The notes under the pieces are model-generated. The model did no database searches and was not told the DNA's origin. It saw nothing but the letters and a program-made list of their open reading frames with translations. 13,355 nucleotides of DNA from Thermoleophilaceae bacterium (GTDB taxonomy: Bacteria > Actinomycetota > Thermoleophilia > Solirubrobacterales > Thermoleophilaceae). Within the stretch, counting starts at the first letter, position 1; every line of letters starts with the position of its first letter. The position numbers and the translations under genes were made by a program. Positions 5,771 to 12,715 of the stretch are shown here, one piece after another. The stretch is from contig JACCUC010000317.1 of NCBI GenBank assembly GCA_013812065.1, positions 1 to 13,355 of the forward strand, in the 5' to 3' direction.

Positions 5771-6892
5771 GTGTCGCTCGAGGTCAAGCCGGTCCGCTCG
5801 CGAACGGAGCTCACGACCTTCATCAAGCTTCCGTGGCGGATCTATCGTACCGGCGACCCCTGGGTGGCGCCCCTGATCTCCGAGCGCCGGCGCTATCTCG
5901 ACCGCTCGCGCAACCCATGGTTCGAGCGCGGCGAGGCCGAGTACTTCGTGGCCTGGCGCGACGGCTCGCCGGTCGGGCGGATCACCGCCCAGGTCGATCG
6001 GGCCTTCAACGAGTACCACTCGAGCGCCTGGGGATGGTTCGGCTTCTTCGAGTGCGTCGACGAGCCGGACGCGGCGCGGGCGCTCCTCGACACCGCGGAG
6101 GCGTGGCTGCGCGAGCGGCGGTGCGATCGCATGGTCGGCCCCGCGAGCCTGACGATGAACGACGAGTGCGGGATCCTGATCGAGGGCTACGACCGCCCGC
6201 CGATCATCCAGCAGCCCTGGAATCACCCCTACTACCGCACCCTGCTCGAGGGGGCCGGCCTCGAGAAGGCGATGGACCTCCTCATCTGGGAGGAGTACCT
6301 CGCCGACTACGATCCCCTGCCGATCCTGTTCGAGCTCCATCGAAAGCTCGAGCCCGAGCATGGAATCACCATTCGCAACATGCGCAGGGACGATCTCGCC
6401 GTCGAGGTCAAGCGCTTCGTCGAGATCTACAACTCGGCCTGGAGCGCGAACTGGGGCTTCGTCCCGATCACCGAGCGTGAGCTCGAGCACGCCGTCGAGG
6501 AGGCCAAGGCGATCCTCGACGAGGACTGGCTGTTCGTGGCCGAGAAGGGCGGGGAGGCCGTCGCCGCTTCGCTTACCTTTCCCGACTTCAACCAGGTGCT
6601 CGCACGCCTCGACGGGCGCCTGCTGCCCTTCGGGTGGCTCAAGGTGGTGCTGGGCCGCCGCCGGATCGACCGCGTGCGGGTCGGGTTCCTGGGGGTCAAG
6701 CCCGATTACCAGCACACCGGTGTCGCCGCGGGGCTCTACGTCGAGAACTTCCAGATGGCGAAGCGCAAGCCCCAGCCGGGCGGCGAGATGGGTTGGATCC
6801 TCGAGAGCAACACATCGATGAACAGGGGGATGGAGGCGATGGGTGCGCGGGTCATCAAGCGGCTGCGGATGTTCGAGCGGTCCCTCCGTTAG
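5771..6892 (+). CDS. Two-domain GNAT-like acyltransferase (candidate bacterial ceramide synthase type)
   Basis: It is 373 residues, starting at GTG 5771 after a GGGGTAGGG stretch. The N-terminal half begins with a KLPWRIYRTGDPWVAPL block (19-35), then RNPWFERGEAEYFVAWRDG (47-65) and VGRITAQVDRAFNEYH (68-83), a conserved start seen in a family of large GNAT-like proteins. MVGPASLTMNDECGILIEGY (121-140) and QPWNHPYY (148-155) complete it. The C-terminal half is a GNAT domain, with LFVAEKGGEAVAASLTF (254-270) and FLGVKPDYQHTGVAAGLYVE (306-325) in the place of the acyl-CoA loop. Proteins of this broad type include, as I recall, the N-acyltransferase bCerS of bacterial ceramide synthesis. The divergent neighbour resembles serine palmitoyltransferase, which supports a lipid N-acylation role. 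That function is inference; a generic N-acetyltransferase remains possible. A small TM-protein gene begins 20 bp downstream in the same direction. Confidence 0.8.
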   Translation: MSLEVKPVRSRTELTTFIKLPWRIYRTGDPWVAPLISERRRYLDRSRNPWFERGEAEYFVAWRDGSPVGRITAQVDRAFNEYHSSAWGWFGFFECVDEPDAARALLDTAEAWLRERRCDRMVGPASLTMNDECGILIEGYDRPPIIQQPWNHPYYRTLLEGAGLEKAMDLLIWEEYLADYDPLPILFELHRKLEPEHGITIRNMRRDDLAVEVKRFVEIYNSAWSANWGFVPITERELEHAVEEAKAILDEDWLFVAEKGGEAVAASLTFPDFNQVLARLDGRLLPFGWLKVVLGRRRIDRVRVGFLGVKPDYQHTGVAAGLYVENFQMAKRKPQPGGEMGWILESNTSMNRGMEAMGARVIKRLRMFERSLR

Positions 6893-6912
6893 GGAGAGTA
6901 AAGTTCGGGGCG

Positions 6913-7242
6913 GTGAGCGAGCGGGGGCACAGCGAGGAGGGTCCCGCGCCCGGTGAGGGGCGCCATCTGCCCGTGCCGGCGAGCGCGGCCCAGCCGGCCC
7001 GGGGAGAGGTGCTCGACCCGTCTCAGAGCTCGCTCGAGCGGCTCGCCTCCGGGCCACTGGGAGGCCCGGCGGTGGCAGCCGCGGGCGGCTTTCTCGTGGG
7101 CCTGGTCACGTTCCTGGCGGGACGGGTGCTGCGCGGGCCGGGCGGTCGTCGCCTCGTCGCCCGGCGGCGTCGGCGCGCCCTCAACCGTCAGATCGAAAGC
7201 TCGCGCTCCTTCCTGGTCGACATCCACACGTTGAGGCGATAG
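6913..7242 (+). CDS. Single-pass membrane protein, conserved hypothetical
   Basis: It is 109 residues from GTG 6913, 20 bp after the acyltransferase stop. There is a Pro/Gly/Glu-rich N-terminal stretch of about 45 residues, one hydrophobic segment (PAVAAAGGFLVGLVTFLAG, 52-70), then an Arg-rich cytoplasmic tail (RRLVARRRRRALNRQ, 79-93) ending in SSRSFLVDIHTLRR (96-109). The positive-inside rule places the N-terminus outside. The SFLVD(I/V)H ending looks like a conserved motif, but I do not know a function. Its TAG overlaps the GTG of the following glycosylase (TAGTG), so the two are translationally coupled. Confidence 0.65.
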   Translation: MSERGHSEEGPAPGEGRHLPVPASAAQPARGEVLDPSQSSLERLASGPLGGPAVAAAGGFLVGLVTFLAGRVLRGPGGRRLVARRRRRALNRQIESSRSFLVDIHTLRR

Positions 7243-8201
7243 TGGTTGCCGCCGGACGGCGGTCCGGGGCGGTGGTCCTCGAGTTCGACGTCCGCCCGCC
7301 GGGCGTGTACCGCCTGCCCCGTGCGGGGCGCGACGGGGTCATGCGCCGCCGCGGGGACGCCCTGGTGCGGTTGTTGCACGTGGGCGACGAGCCCGTGCTC
7401 GCCCACGCCTGGACTCTGAGCGGCGCGGTCCGCCTACGCGTCGAGGCGCCGAGCCGCGCGATTGCCGCGTGCGCCGTCGAGCGGATGCGATTCGCCCTTG
7501 GGCTCGACCACGACCTTCGGCCCTTCCAGCGTCGCTTCGCCCGCGATCCGCTGCTCGGCCCGGCGATCCGCCGGCGGCCCTGGCTTCGTCCCTGGCGCAC
7601 CGCCGAGCCCTTCCACGCCCTCGCCTGGGCGATCTGCGAGCAGCTCATCGAGTGGCAGCGCGCGACGGCGATTCAGCGGCGGCTCGTGTGGCGATACGGG
7701 CGCGCTAGCGCGTGTGGCAAGCTGCGAGACGCGCCGGCAGCGCCCGAGCTCGCCGCCCGGGCTCCCGCAGAGCTCGAGGCCTGCGGGCTGACGGGCTCGC
7801 GGGCGATCGCGCTGCGGCGCGCGGCCCGTGCGGCGGGGCGAGGGCACCTCGATCTGGAGTGTGCCGACGGCCACGAGGCCGGCTGGCGGCGCCTTCGGAC
7901 GATCCCGGCGATCGGCGCATGGACCTGCGAGAAGCTCGCCTTCCATGGGCAGGGCCGCGACGATCAGCTTCCGGCTGGAGATCTGGCCTACCTCAAGCTC
8001 GTCGGCCACCTCGCGGGTCTCGGGAGGCGGGCGAGCGAGGAGGAGGTACGCACGTTCTTCGCGCCCTACGGCGAGCACGCCGCGCTCGCGGGGATCTACC
8101 TGCTGACGGGGAGTCTCGGCGTGACGGCCCTGCCGCCGGCGGCCAGTGTCCGCCGCGGACCGCAGCGCGTTGGGCCTCATCGACATCGGGCGGTTACCTG
8201 A
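7242..8201 (+). CDS. DNA-3-methyladenine glycosylase II, AlkA-type (HhH-GPD superfamily)
   Basis: It is 319 residues; it should excise alkylated bases (3-methyladenine and related) to start base-excision repair. The N-terminal part to about residue 75 resembles the AlkA TBP-like domain. FHALAWAICEQLIEWQRATA (124-143) sits where AlkA has its substrate-site helix. The helix-hairpin-helix is LRTIPAIGAWTCEKLA (218-233), followed by the catalytic aspartate D247 in LPAGDLAYLK (243-252). The start is GTG overlapping the upstream stop (TAGTG). The last 25 residues (from about 295) are Pro/Arg-rich and unlike the family, suggesting a changed C-terminus. It could equally be an uncharacterised AlkA-like subfamily, since residue spacing around the active site is somewhat atypical. 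Confidence 0.85.
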   Translation: MVAAGRRSGAVVLEFDVRPPGVYRLPRAGRDGVMRRRGDALVRLLHVGDEPVLAHAWTLSGAVRLRVEAPSRAIAACAVERMRFALGLDHDLRPFQRRFARDPLLGPAIRRRPWLRPWRTAEPFHALAWAICEQLIEWQRATAIQRRLVWRYGRASACGKLRDAPAAPELAARAPAELEACGLTGSRAIALRRAARAAGRGHLDLECADGHEAGWRRLRTIPAIGAWTCEKLAFHGQGRDDQLPAGDLAYLKLVGHLAGLGRRASEEEVRTFFAPYGEHAALAGIYLLTGSLGVTALPPAASVRRGPQRVGPHRHRAVT

Positions 8202-8303
8202 GCCGGCGCCGATTGGCGACGACCGACGAGCTATGGCCTCGACGCCGGCGACGAGCGCACGAGCTTCTCCGAGACGGTGGAGATCACCGTTACACCCTTG
8301 GGG

Positions 8304-8897
8304 TCAGGACCGAAGCGCCTGCGTCTCCGTCCGCGGCGGGAGCACATCGTCCGCGTCGAACGAGATCCCCGGGACGGTGGGCGAGTCGACTCGCTGGCCG
8401 CGAGCGACGCGAATCGTCGCTCCGTAGCCGTCGGGGGCGGGCTCGGTGCTCACCTCCACAACGTCATCGACAAGGTTGACGATCCACAACTCGGGTACGC
8501 CCGCTCGGGCGTACAGCGGGCTCTTGACCTGGCGGTCGTAGCGCAAGGAAGTGTCCGACACCTCCACGACGAGCGCTGTGTCCGGACCGCCGGGGATACG
8601 GCCTTTGACGCGGTCCTTCCTCAGCAGCGTGAAGTCCGGCTGTGTCTCTCCCGAGGGGTCGGTCCCGAGCGGCATCTGAATGCTCACGTCGTAGCGGTCG
8701 ACGAGCTGGGGGAGCAACAGCGCGTTCAATGCGATGACGGCTTCCATATGGCGAGGTCCGATGGGGCTCATCTCGACGATCTCGCCCTCGACGAGCTCGA
8801 GGCGCTCGTCCTCGCCGAAGACGCCGGACTCGGCCATCTGGCGGTACTCCCGAGCGCTGAAGCGGTGTCGTGTGGCGAGTTCGGTGGCGAGGCTCAT
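8304..8897 (-). CDS. Uma2-family protein (DUF820, PD-(D/E)XK-type nuclease fold)
   Basis: It is 197 residues. The family signature is clear: RLELVEGEIVEMSPIGPRH (32-50), QPDFTLL, LVVEVSDTSLRYDRQVK and PLYARAGVPELWIVN. The spaced Glu, Asp (QPD), Glu (VEVSD) and Lys residues are those of a PD-(D/E)XK core, so metal-dependent DNA cleavage is predicted from the fold; no physiological role is established for most members. Uma2 genes are common as multicopy accessory genes in cyanobacteria and actinobacteria. This one stands alone, with no toxin-antitoxin partner or transposase beside it. It is convergent with the glycosylase gene. Confidence 0.88.
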   Translation of the reverse strand: MSLATELATRHRFSAREYRQMAESGVFGEDERLELVEGEIVEMSPIGPRHMEAVIALNALLLPQLVDRYDVSIQMPLGTDPSGETQPDFTLLRKDRVKGRIPGGPDTALVVEVSDTSLRYDRQVKSPLYARAGVPELWIVNLVDDVVEVSTEPAPDGYGATIRVARGQRVDSPTVPGISFDADDVLPPRTETQALRS

Positions 8898-8963
8898 GAC
8901 CGTTCGGGGGTTCTCTCACTAAGGCGTCGCTGCACTCGGTTTTCCCCCCGGCTTGGCCCAGCA

Positions 8964-8969
8964 ACTATA
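8964..8969 (-). promoter_or_regulatory. Candidate -10 box for the Uma2 gene
   Basis: The minus strand reads TATAGT, a five-of-six match to TATAAT in an otherwise GC-rich gap, about 66 bp before the Uma2 start. No -35 is recognisable. Immediately upstream lies a triple GAGAC repeat (8971-8985), where a -35 or an activator site would be. Confidence 0.35.
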
Positions 8970-8970
8970 G

Positions 8971-8985
8971 GTCTCGTCTCGTCTC
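8971..8985. repeat. Short tandem repeat (GTCTC)x3
   Basis: Three perfect head-to-tail copies of GTCTC lie in the 135-bp gap between the Uma2 gene and the ABC operon end, directly upstream of the TATAGT box. It may be a slippage-prone spacer element or chance. Confidence 0.6.
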
Positions 8986-9032
8986 GGCGCCGGAGGCGGG
9001 GCGGGGCCCGCGGGCGGTTCGACGCGCGCAGC

Positions 9033-10046
9033 CTACAGTCCCTCTCCCGGCAGCAGTTCGTTGGTGAACGCCGGCCCGGGGGCGGGCTCGGCGCCATGCA
9101 GCAGCCCGTTGCGGCGCATCCAGGCCGTGAAGGCCTGCCACTCGCGCGGCTCCTGCCAACCGAAGGGCTCGTCGCGCGGGGGCATGAAGAGGGGCAGCGT
9201 TACGTCGACGGCAGCACGCTGGAGGCGCGGGTCGAGGTCGGGGTTCGCGCGCAGTAGCCCGCGCAGGCCGGCTTCGGGATCGCGTTCGAGGTCTCGTGTC
9301 CCGCGGCCCACCGCGGCGATGAAGCGGCGGATGCGCCCGCGGGCGTCGGAATCCTCGAGGCGCTGGGCGCTCGTAACAAAGACGAGCTCGTCGTAGGTCG
9401 GGACGCCCGCCTCGTCGACGCGGATGATCTGGGGGTCGCGCCTGCGCTGGCGCAGCTCGACACCCTCGTAGTTGAAGAACGCCCCGAGCACGGCGTCGAC
9501 GCGGCGGGTGAGCAGGGCGGGGGTGAGGTTGAAGCCGACGTCCTGGACCTTCACGGTCCGGGGGTCGACCCCGGCCTCGGCGAGGATCGTCTGCAGGAAC
9601 GCGGCCTGGTAGTCGATCCCCGCGGTGCCGACGCGCTTGCCGCGCAGGTCCTTCGGGCTCCGTACCCTGGCGCGCGGAAGCGACACGATCGAGGTCAGCG
9701 GCCGCTGGACGAGCGCCCCGACGGAGGTCACCGCGTCACCGCCGTCCCGCGCGCGGAGGACCTGGGGCTCGTAGGAGATGGCGAGGTCGACGCGGCCGGC
9801 GGCGGCCTGGGCGATCGGGGCGGAGGGGTCGCTCGGGGCGCGGATCTCGACGTCGAGCCCCACGTCGCGGAAGTGGCCGTTGGCCTCGGCGGCGTAGATC
9901 GGGGCGTGGTCGGCGTTGGGGAAGTAGTCGAGCAGGATCTCGAAGGGCTCTGAGCGCACGTCGCCCGTACGCTCCTGCTTCTCCCCGCAGCCCGCGAGGA
10001 GCGCGAGCGCGCCGGCGGCGGCGAGCAGGGCGGCGAGCGCCCTCAA
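9033..10046 (-). CDS. thiY: ABC transporter substrate-binding lipoprotein, ThiY/NMT1 (THI5-like) family
   Basis: This is an extracellular, lipid-anchored binding protein, about 337 residues. I take TTG 10046 as the start: it overlaps the permease stop (TTGA), has GGAGG (10057-10061) 10 nt upstream, and gives a compact lipoprotein signal RALAALLAAAGALALLAGC with the lipidated Cys at residue 20. An upstream GTG at 10073 is possible. The mature part opens with LDYFPNADHAPIYAAEANGH, then PSDPSAPIAQAAAGRVDLAI and SYEPQVL, a pattern typical of binding proteins for the thiamine pyrimidine precursor (HMP or formylaminopyrimidine). It is the last gene of a TPP-riboswitch-led operon, which supports that ligand. 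Related SsuA/TauA-type proteins bind sulfonates or nitrate, but the riboswitch argues against these. Confidence 0.87.
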   Translation of the reverse strand: MRALAALLAAAGALALLAGCGEKQERTGDVRSEPFEILLDYFPNADHAPIYAAEANGHFRDVGLDVEIRAPSDPSAPIAQAAAGRVDLAISYEPQVLRARDGGDAVTSVGALVQRPLTSIVSLPRARVRSPKDLRGKRVGTAGIDYQAAFLQTILAEAGVDPRTVKVQDVGFNLTPALLTRRVDAVLGAFFNYEGVELRQRRRDPQIIRVDEAGVPTYDELVFVTSAQRLEDSDARGRIRRFIAAVGRGTRDLERDPEAGLRGLLRANPDLDPRLQRAAVDVTLPLFMPPRDEPFGWQEPREWQAFTAWMRRNGLLHGAEPAPGPAFTNELLPGEGL

Positions 10047-10807
10047 GGTCGCGCGGCCTCCGCCCGCTTCCACGGCACCGCTAGGCGCTCGGCGAGCCCG
10101 GCGAGCAGGAACAGCCCGACCGCCATCAGGGTGAGCAGGACGATTCCCGCGTAGACCCGCGGGGTCTGTAGCTGGTTGTTGGCGAGCAGAACGAGCCGCC
10201 CGAGCCCCTCGTCGGCGCCGGCCCACTCCCCGAACACTGCGCCGATCACCGAGACCGTGGCGGCTACGCGCAGGCCGCTGAAGAAGGACGGGAGCGCCGC
10301 CGGGAGCTCGACCCGGCGCAGCGTGGCGAGGCGCGAGGCGCCGAGGCTGCGCATGAGCTTGAGCAGGTCGGGCTCAACGGAGCGGAGCCCGTCGAGGAGG
10401 TTGACGGTCACGGGGAAGAAGCAGATCAGCGCGACGATGGCGAGCTTCGGCGCGAGACCGTAGTCGAAGGCGAGCACGAACAGAGGTGCGAGCACGACGA
10501 CCGGGATCGCCTGCGAGGCCACGAGCACCGGGTAGGCGGCGCGGTGCAGCGGGCGCACGAGGTGCATGCCGACGGCCGCGACCGCGCCGACGGCGACCGC
10601 GAGGGCGAGCCCGAGCACGACCTCGAGCAGGGTGACGAGCGCGCCGTCGAGCAGCAGGGGGAGGTCATCGGCGAGCGCGGCGACGGTCTCGGCCGGCGAG
10701 GCGAGCGTCAGGTCGTCGACGGTCGCCAGGCTGGCGACTCCCTGCCACGCGGCGACCCCGGCGCCAAGTAACAGCGCGGTCGGGAGCCAGCGACGAACGA
10801 CGGTCAT
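10043..10807 (-). CDS. thiX: ABC transporter permease, ThiX/SsuC-type
   Basis: It is 254 residues from ATG 10807, whose ATGA overlaps the ATPase stop; an extended frame upstream is only a shadow of the ATPase gene. About six membrane segments are visible. The EAA loop that docks on the ATPase is LMRSLGASRLATLRRVELPA followed by ALPSFFSGLRVA. The remaining motifs, such as QAIPVVVLAPLFVLAFDYG and FFPVTVNLLDGL, are those of BPD-transport permeases of the nitrate/sulfonate/thiamine-precursor group. With the flanking ATPase and lipoprotein it forms an importer. Substrate is assigned from the riboswitch, not from the permease itself. Confidence 0.88.
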   Translation of the reverse strand: MTVVRRWLPTALLLGAGVAAWQGVASLATVDDLTLASPAETVAALADDLPLLLDGALVTLLEVVLGLALAVAVGAVAAVGMHLVRPLHRAAYPVLVASQAIPVVVLAPLFVLAFDYGLAPKLAIVALICFFPVTVNLLDGLRSVEPDLLKLMRSLGASRLATLRRVELPAALPSFFSGLRVAATVSVIGAVFGEWAGADEGLGRLVLLANNQLQTPRVYAGIVLLTLMAVGLFLLAGLAERLAVPWKRAEAARP

Positions 10808-11625
10808 CGCGGCGCCTCGAGGGCCTCGAGCGCGCGCTCCTCGAGCGCGGCGAAGGCGGGATCGGTGACGGTCTCCCGGCGCGGGCGAGGGCGCTCGAAC
10901 GGCACACAGAGCTCGGCGACCAGGCGCCCGGGCCGCGGGGACAGCACGGCGACGCGGTCGCCCAGGTAGAGCGCCTCGCGGACGTCGTGGGTGACGAGCA
11001 CGACCGTGCGCGGCTCGGTGGCCAGCGCCTCGGCGAGCCATTCCTGCATGGTCGCTCGGGTGATCGAGTCGAGCGCTCCGAAAGGCTCGTCGAGCAGCAG
11101 CACCGGCCGCCCGGCGAGCAGCGTACGCAGAAAGGCGACGCGCTGGCGCATGCCGCCGGAGAGCTCAGCGGGGAGGGCGCCGGCGAACTCGCCGAGCCCG
11201 AAGCGCTCGAACAGGGGCAGGGCGCGGCGGCGCGCTGAGCCCGCGGCCACGCCCTGGACCTCGAGGGCGAGCGCCGCGTTGGCGAGGGCGTTGCGCCACG
11301 GGAGCAGGAGGTCGCGCTGGGGCATGTAGGCACAGGCGGCGAGGCGGCCCTCGCGCGAGGTGATGCCGCGCGCGGCGACCGAACCCTCGTCGGGGTCGCC
11401 AAGGCCGGCGAGCAGCTCGAGCAGCGTCGACTTGCCGCACCCCGAAGGCCCGACGACCGCCAGCACCTCGCCCCCCGCGGCACAGAGGTCGAGGCCGCGT
11501 AGGGCCACCACCTCGCCGCTGCGCGACGAGCGGAAACGGCGAGTCACGCCGCGCAGCTCGACCCCGGCAATGTCCTCTGCCGGCTGCGGCTCTGTCGCGG
11601 CAGCCCTGAGCTGCGTGGTCGCCAT
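10804..11625 (-). CDS. thiZ: ABC transporter ATP-binding protein, ThiZ/SsuB-type
   Basis: It is 273 residues and complete. Walker A is GPSGCGKST, the Q-loop MPQRDLLLPW, the ABC signature LSGGMRQRVAFLRTLL, Walker B VLLLDEPFGALD and the H-loop VLVTHDVREAL. It energises the permease from the cytosolic face. It is the first gene of the operon: its ATG (11625) lies 5 nt after a GGAGGGA ribosome site (11631-11637) that is part of the TPP riboswitch 3' region. Thus the whole operon is probably switched off when thiamine pyrophosphate is abundant. The 4-bp overlap with the permease indicates coupled translation. Confidence 0.92.
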   Translation of the reverse strand: MATTQLRAAATEPQPAEDIAGVELRGVTRRFRSSRSGEVVALRGLDLCAAGGEVLAVVGPSGCGKSTLLELLAGLGDPDEGSVAARGITSREGRLAACAYMPQRDLLLPWRNALANAALALEVQGVAAGSARRRALPLFERFGLGEFAGALPAELSGGMRQRVAFLRTLLAGRPVLLLDEPFGALDSITRATMQEWLAEALATEPRTVVLVTHDVREALYLGDRVAVLSPRPGRLVAELCVPFERPRPRRETVTDPAFAALEERALEALEAPR

Positions 11626-11628
11626 GGT

Positions 11629-11733
11629 GCTCCCTCCGCGGGCATTACCCCACAGGTTCGAAGGGTCGGCGCCGGGCGACTTGCGTCGTGGGCGCCCTCT
11701 CAGCCCGCTTTCCCGCGAGCCCCCCCGTGTCCA
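11629..11733 (-). promoter_or_regulatory. TPP (THI-box) riboswitch
   Basis: Read on the minus strand, the leader has the conserved THI-box elements in order: a G-run, stem GCUCGC (11715-11720) with GCGGGC (11703-11708), CUGAGA (11698-11703), a GGCGCC/GGCGCC arm, GACCCUUCGAACCUG (11653-11667), GGGGUAAUGCC (11641-11651) and GCGGAGGGAG at the 3' end. The GGAGGGA doubles as the Shine-Dalgarno of the ATPase gene and no terminator follows, so control is probably at translation initiation. Stem P1 looks short or imperfect by eye. Confidence 0.9.
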
Positions 11734-11744
11734 TTTGCGGCCAC

Positions 11745-11750
11745 AGTCTA
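11745..11750 (-). promoter_or_regulatory. Candidate -10 box upstream of the TPP riboswitch
   Basis: The minus strand reads TAGACT, fitting the actinobacterial TAnnnT pattern. It lies about 12 bp before the riboswitch, so transcription would begin near 11737, just ahead of the aptamer. No clear -35 is seen. Confidence 0.4.
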
Positions 11751-11842
11751 ACGGGCACGCGCACCGGCCTGCGCCTAAGCCACGTCGCCCAGGCTTCGTT
11801 ACATGAGATCATGGAGCATGGCGTCGGGTAAGGTTCGGGTCG

Positions 11843-12646
11843 GTGGAGCGCGACAACCCAGCCCCTAGGATCGGGAACGGTCGCCCCCGCTTGCGCGACG
11901 GAGGCGGCGAGGCGGCCGCCGAGCGCGACGATCTGACCATCGAGCAGCTCGCCCAGGAGACCGGCATGACGGTCCGCAATATCCGGGCCCACCAGTCGCG
12001 CGGGCTCCTGCCCGCGCCGGCGATCCGCGGGCGCACCGGCTACTACGGGCGCGAGCACGTCGCGCGACTCCGGCTCATCGCCGAGATGCAGGGGGACGGC
12101 TTCAACCTCAAGGCCATCGAGCGGCTGCTCTGTGGCGCGGGCTCGGCCACGGCGGAGGAGCTGCTCGGCTTCAAGCGTGCCGTCACCACCCCCTTCGAGC
12201 AGGAGTCGCCGGAGCTGATCGACGCGGAGGACCTGGTCGCCCGCTTTGGGGGCGACGTCGACCAACGCGTACTCGCCAAGGCGATCAAGCTCAGCCTGCT
12301 CGTGCCGCTCGGTGAGGATCGCTACGAGGTCCCGAGCCCGACGCTCCTGCGGGCGGGCGAGGAGCTCGTGCGCCTCGGCGTCCCGCACGAGGCGATGCTG
12401 GGGGTGCTCGAGCAGATCGGTCGCCACTCCGAGGGCGTGGCCGATGCCTTCGTCAAGCTCTTCCTCGAGCAGATCTGGAGACCGTTCGAGCAGGCGGGGC
12501 GCCCCGAGGATCGCCTTCCCGAGGTTCGGCTCGCCACCGAGCGGCTGCGTCCGCTCGCCTCCGAAGCGCTGCTCGCCGTCTTCCAACGCCGGATGACCCG
12601 AGCCGTCGAGCAGGCGTTCGGGCGAACACTCGAGCGCGGGCGCTGA
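11843..12646 (+). CDS. MerR-family transcriptional regulator
   Basis: It is 267 residues from GTG 11843 (an AAGG lies about 10 nt upstream). A disordered, charged N-terminal extension of about 29 residues precedes the winged helix: LTIEQLAQETGMTVRNIRAH (31-50) is the helix-turn-helix and QSRGLLPAPAIRGRTGYYGR (51-70) the wing region. The second MerR helix pair, EHVARLRLIAEMQGDGFNLK (71-90) and AIERLL, follows. Residues from about 110 on form an all-helical C-terminal domain with no metal-binding Cys cluster (only C97) and no obvious ligand-binding fold known to me, so the signal is unknown. It is divergent from the riboswitch operon, sharing about 110 bp upstream of its start, and convergent with the CoxE-like gene. 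Confidence 0.88.
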   Translation: MERDNPAPRIGNGRPRLRDGGGEAAAERDDLTIEQLAQETGMTVRNIRAHQSRGLLPAPAIRGRTGYYGREHVARLRLIAEMQGDGFNLKAIERLLCGAGSATAEELLGFKRAVTTPFEQESPELIDAEDLVARFGGDVDQRVLAKAIKLSLLVPLGEDRYEVPSPTLLRAGEELVRLGVPHEAMLGVLEQIGRHSEGVADAFVKLFLEQIWRPFEQAGRPEDRLPEVRLATERLRPLASEALLAVFQRRMTRAVEQAFGRTLERGR

Positions 12647-12684
12647 GCCTCCGCCCACCGAGCGCGAATCCGGGTCCGCAGACT

Positions 12685-12712
12685 CGATCGGGGCGGGGAG
12701 AGGGGCCGATCG
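12685..12712. terminator. Bidirectional hairpin between convergent genes
   Basis: CGATCGG (12685-12691) pairs with CCGATCG (12706-12712) around a G-rich 14-nt loop, midway between the stops of the MerR and CoxE-like genes (69-bp gap). Its location suits termination of both, although there is no T-run. Confidence 0.4.
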
Positions 12713-12715
12713 GCA

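Noticed and set aside
5729..7057. Minus-strand open frame of 442 residues opposite the acyltransferase
   Set aside because: No recognisable motif, skewed composition, and it would cross the divergent promoter region; it is a shadow of the plus-strand gene.
8277..9257. Plus-strand open frame of 326 residues across the Uma2 gene and the end of the ABC operon
   Set aside because: Most of it is antisense to the well-supported Uma2 and lipoprotein genes. Only its first part, before 8304, retains coding-like bias and is reported separately.
10047..10226. N-terminal extension of the lipoprotein gene to 10226
   Set aside because: It overlaps the permease gene in another frame, is Arg/Ala low-complexity, and would bury the lipoprotein signal peptide about 60 residues inside the protein.
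10808..11041. N-terminal extension of the permease to 11041
   Set aside because: It overlaps the ATPase gene in another frame and is Arg/Ala/Pro-rich; the ATG at 10807 overlapping the ATPase stop is the natural coupled start.
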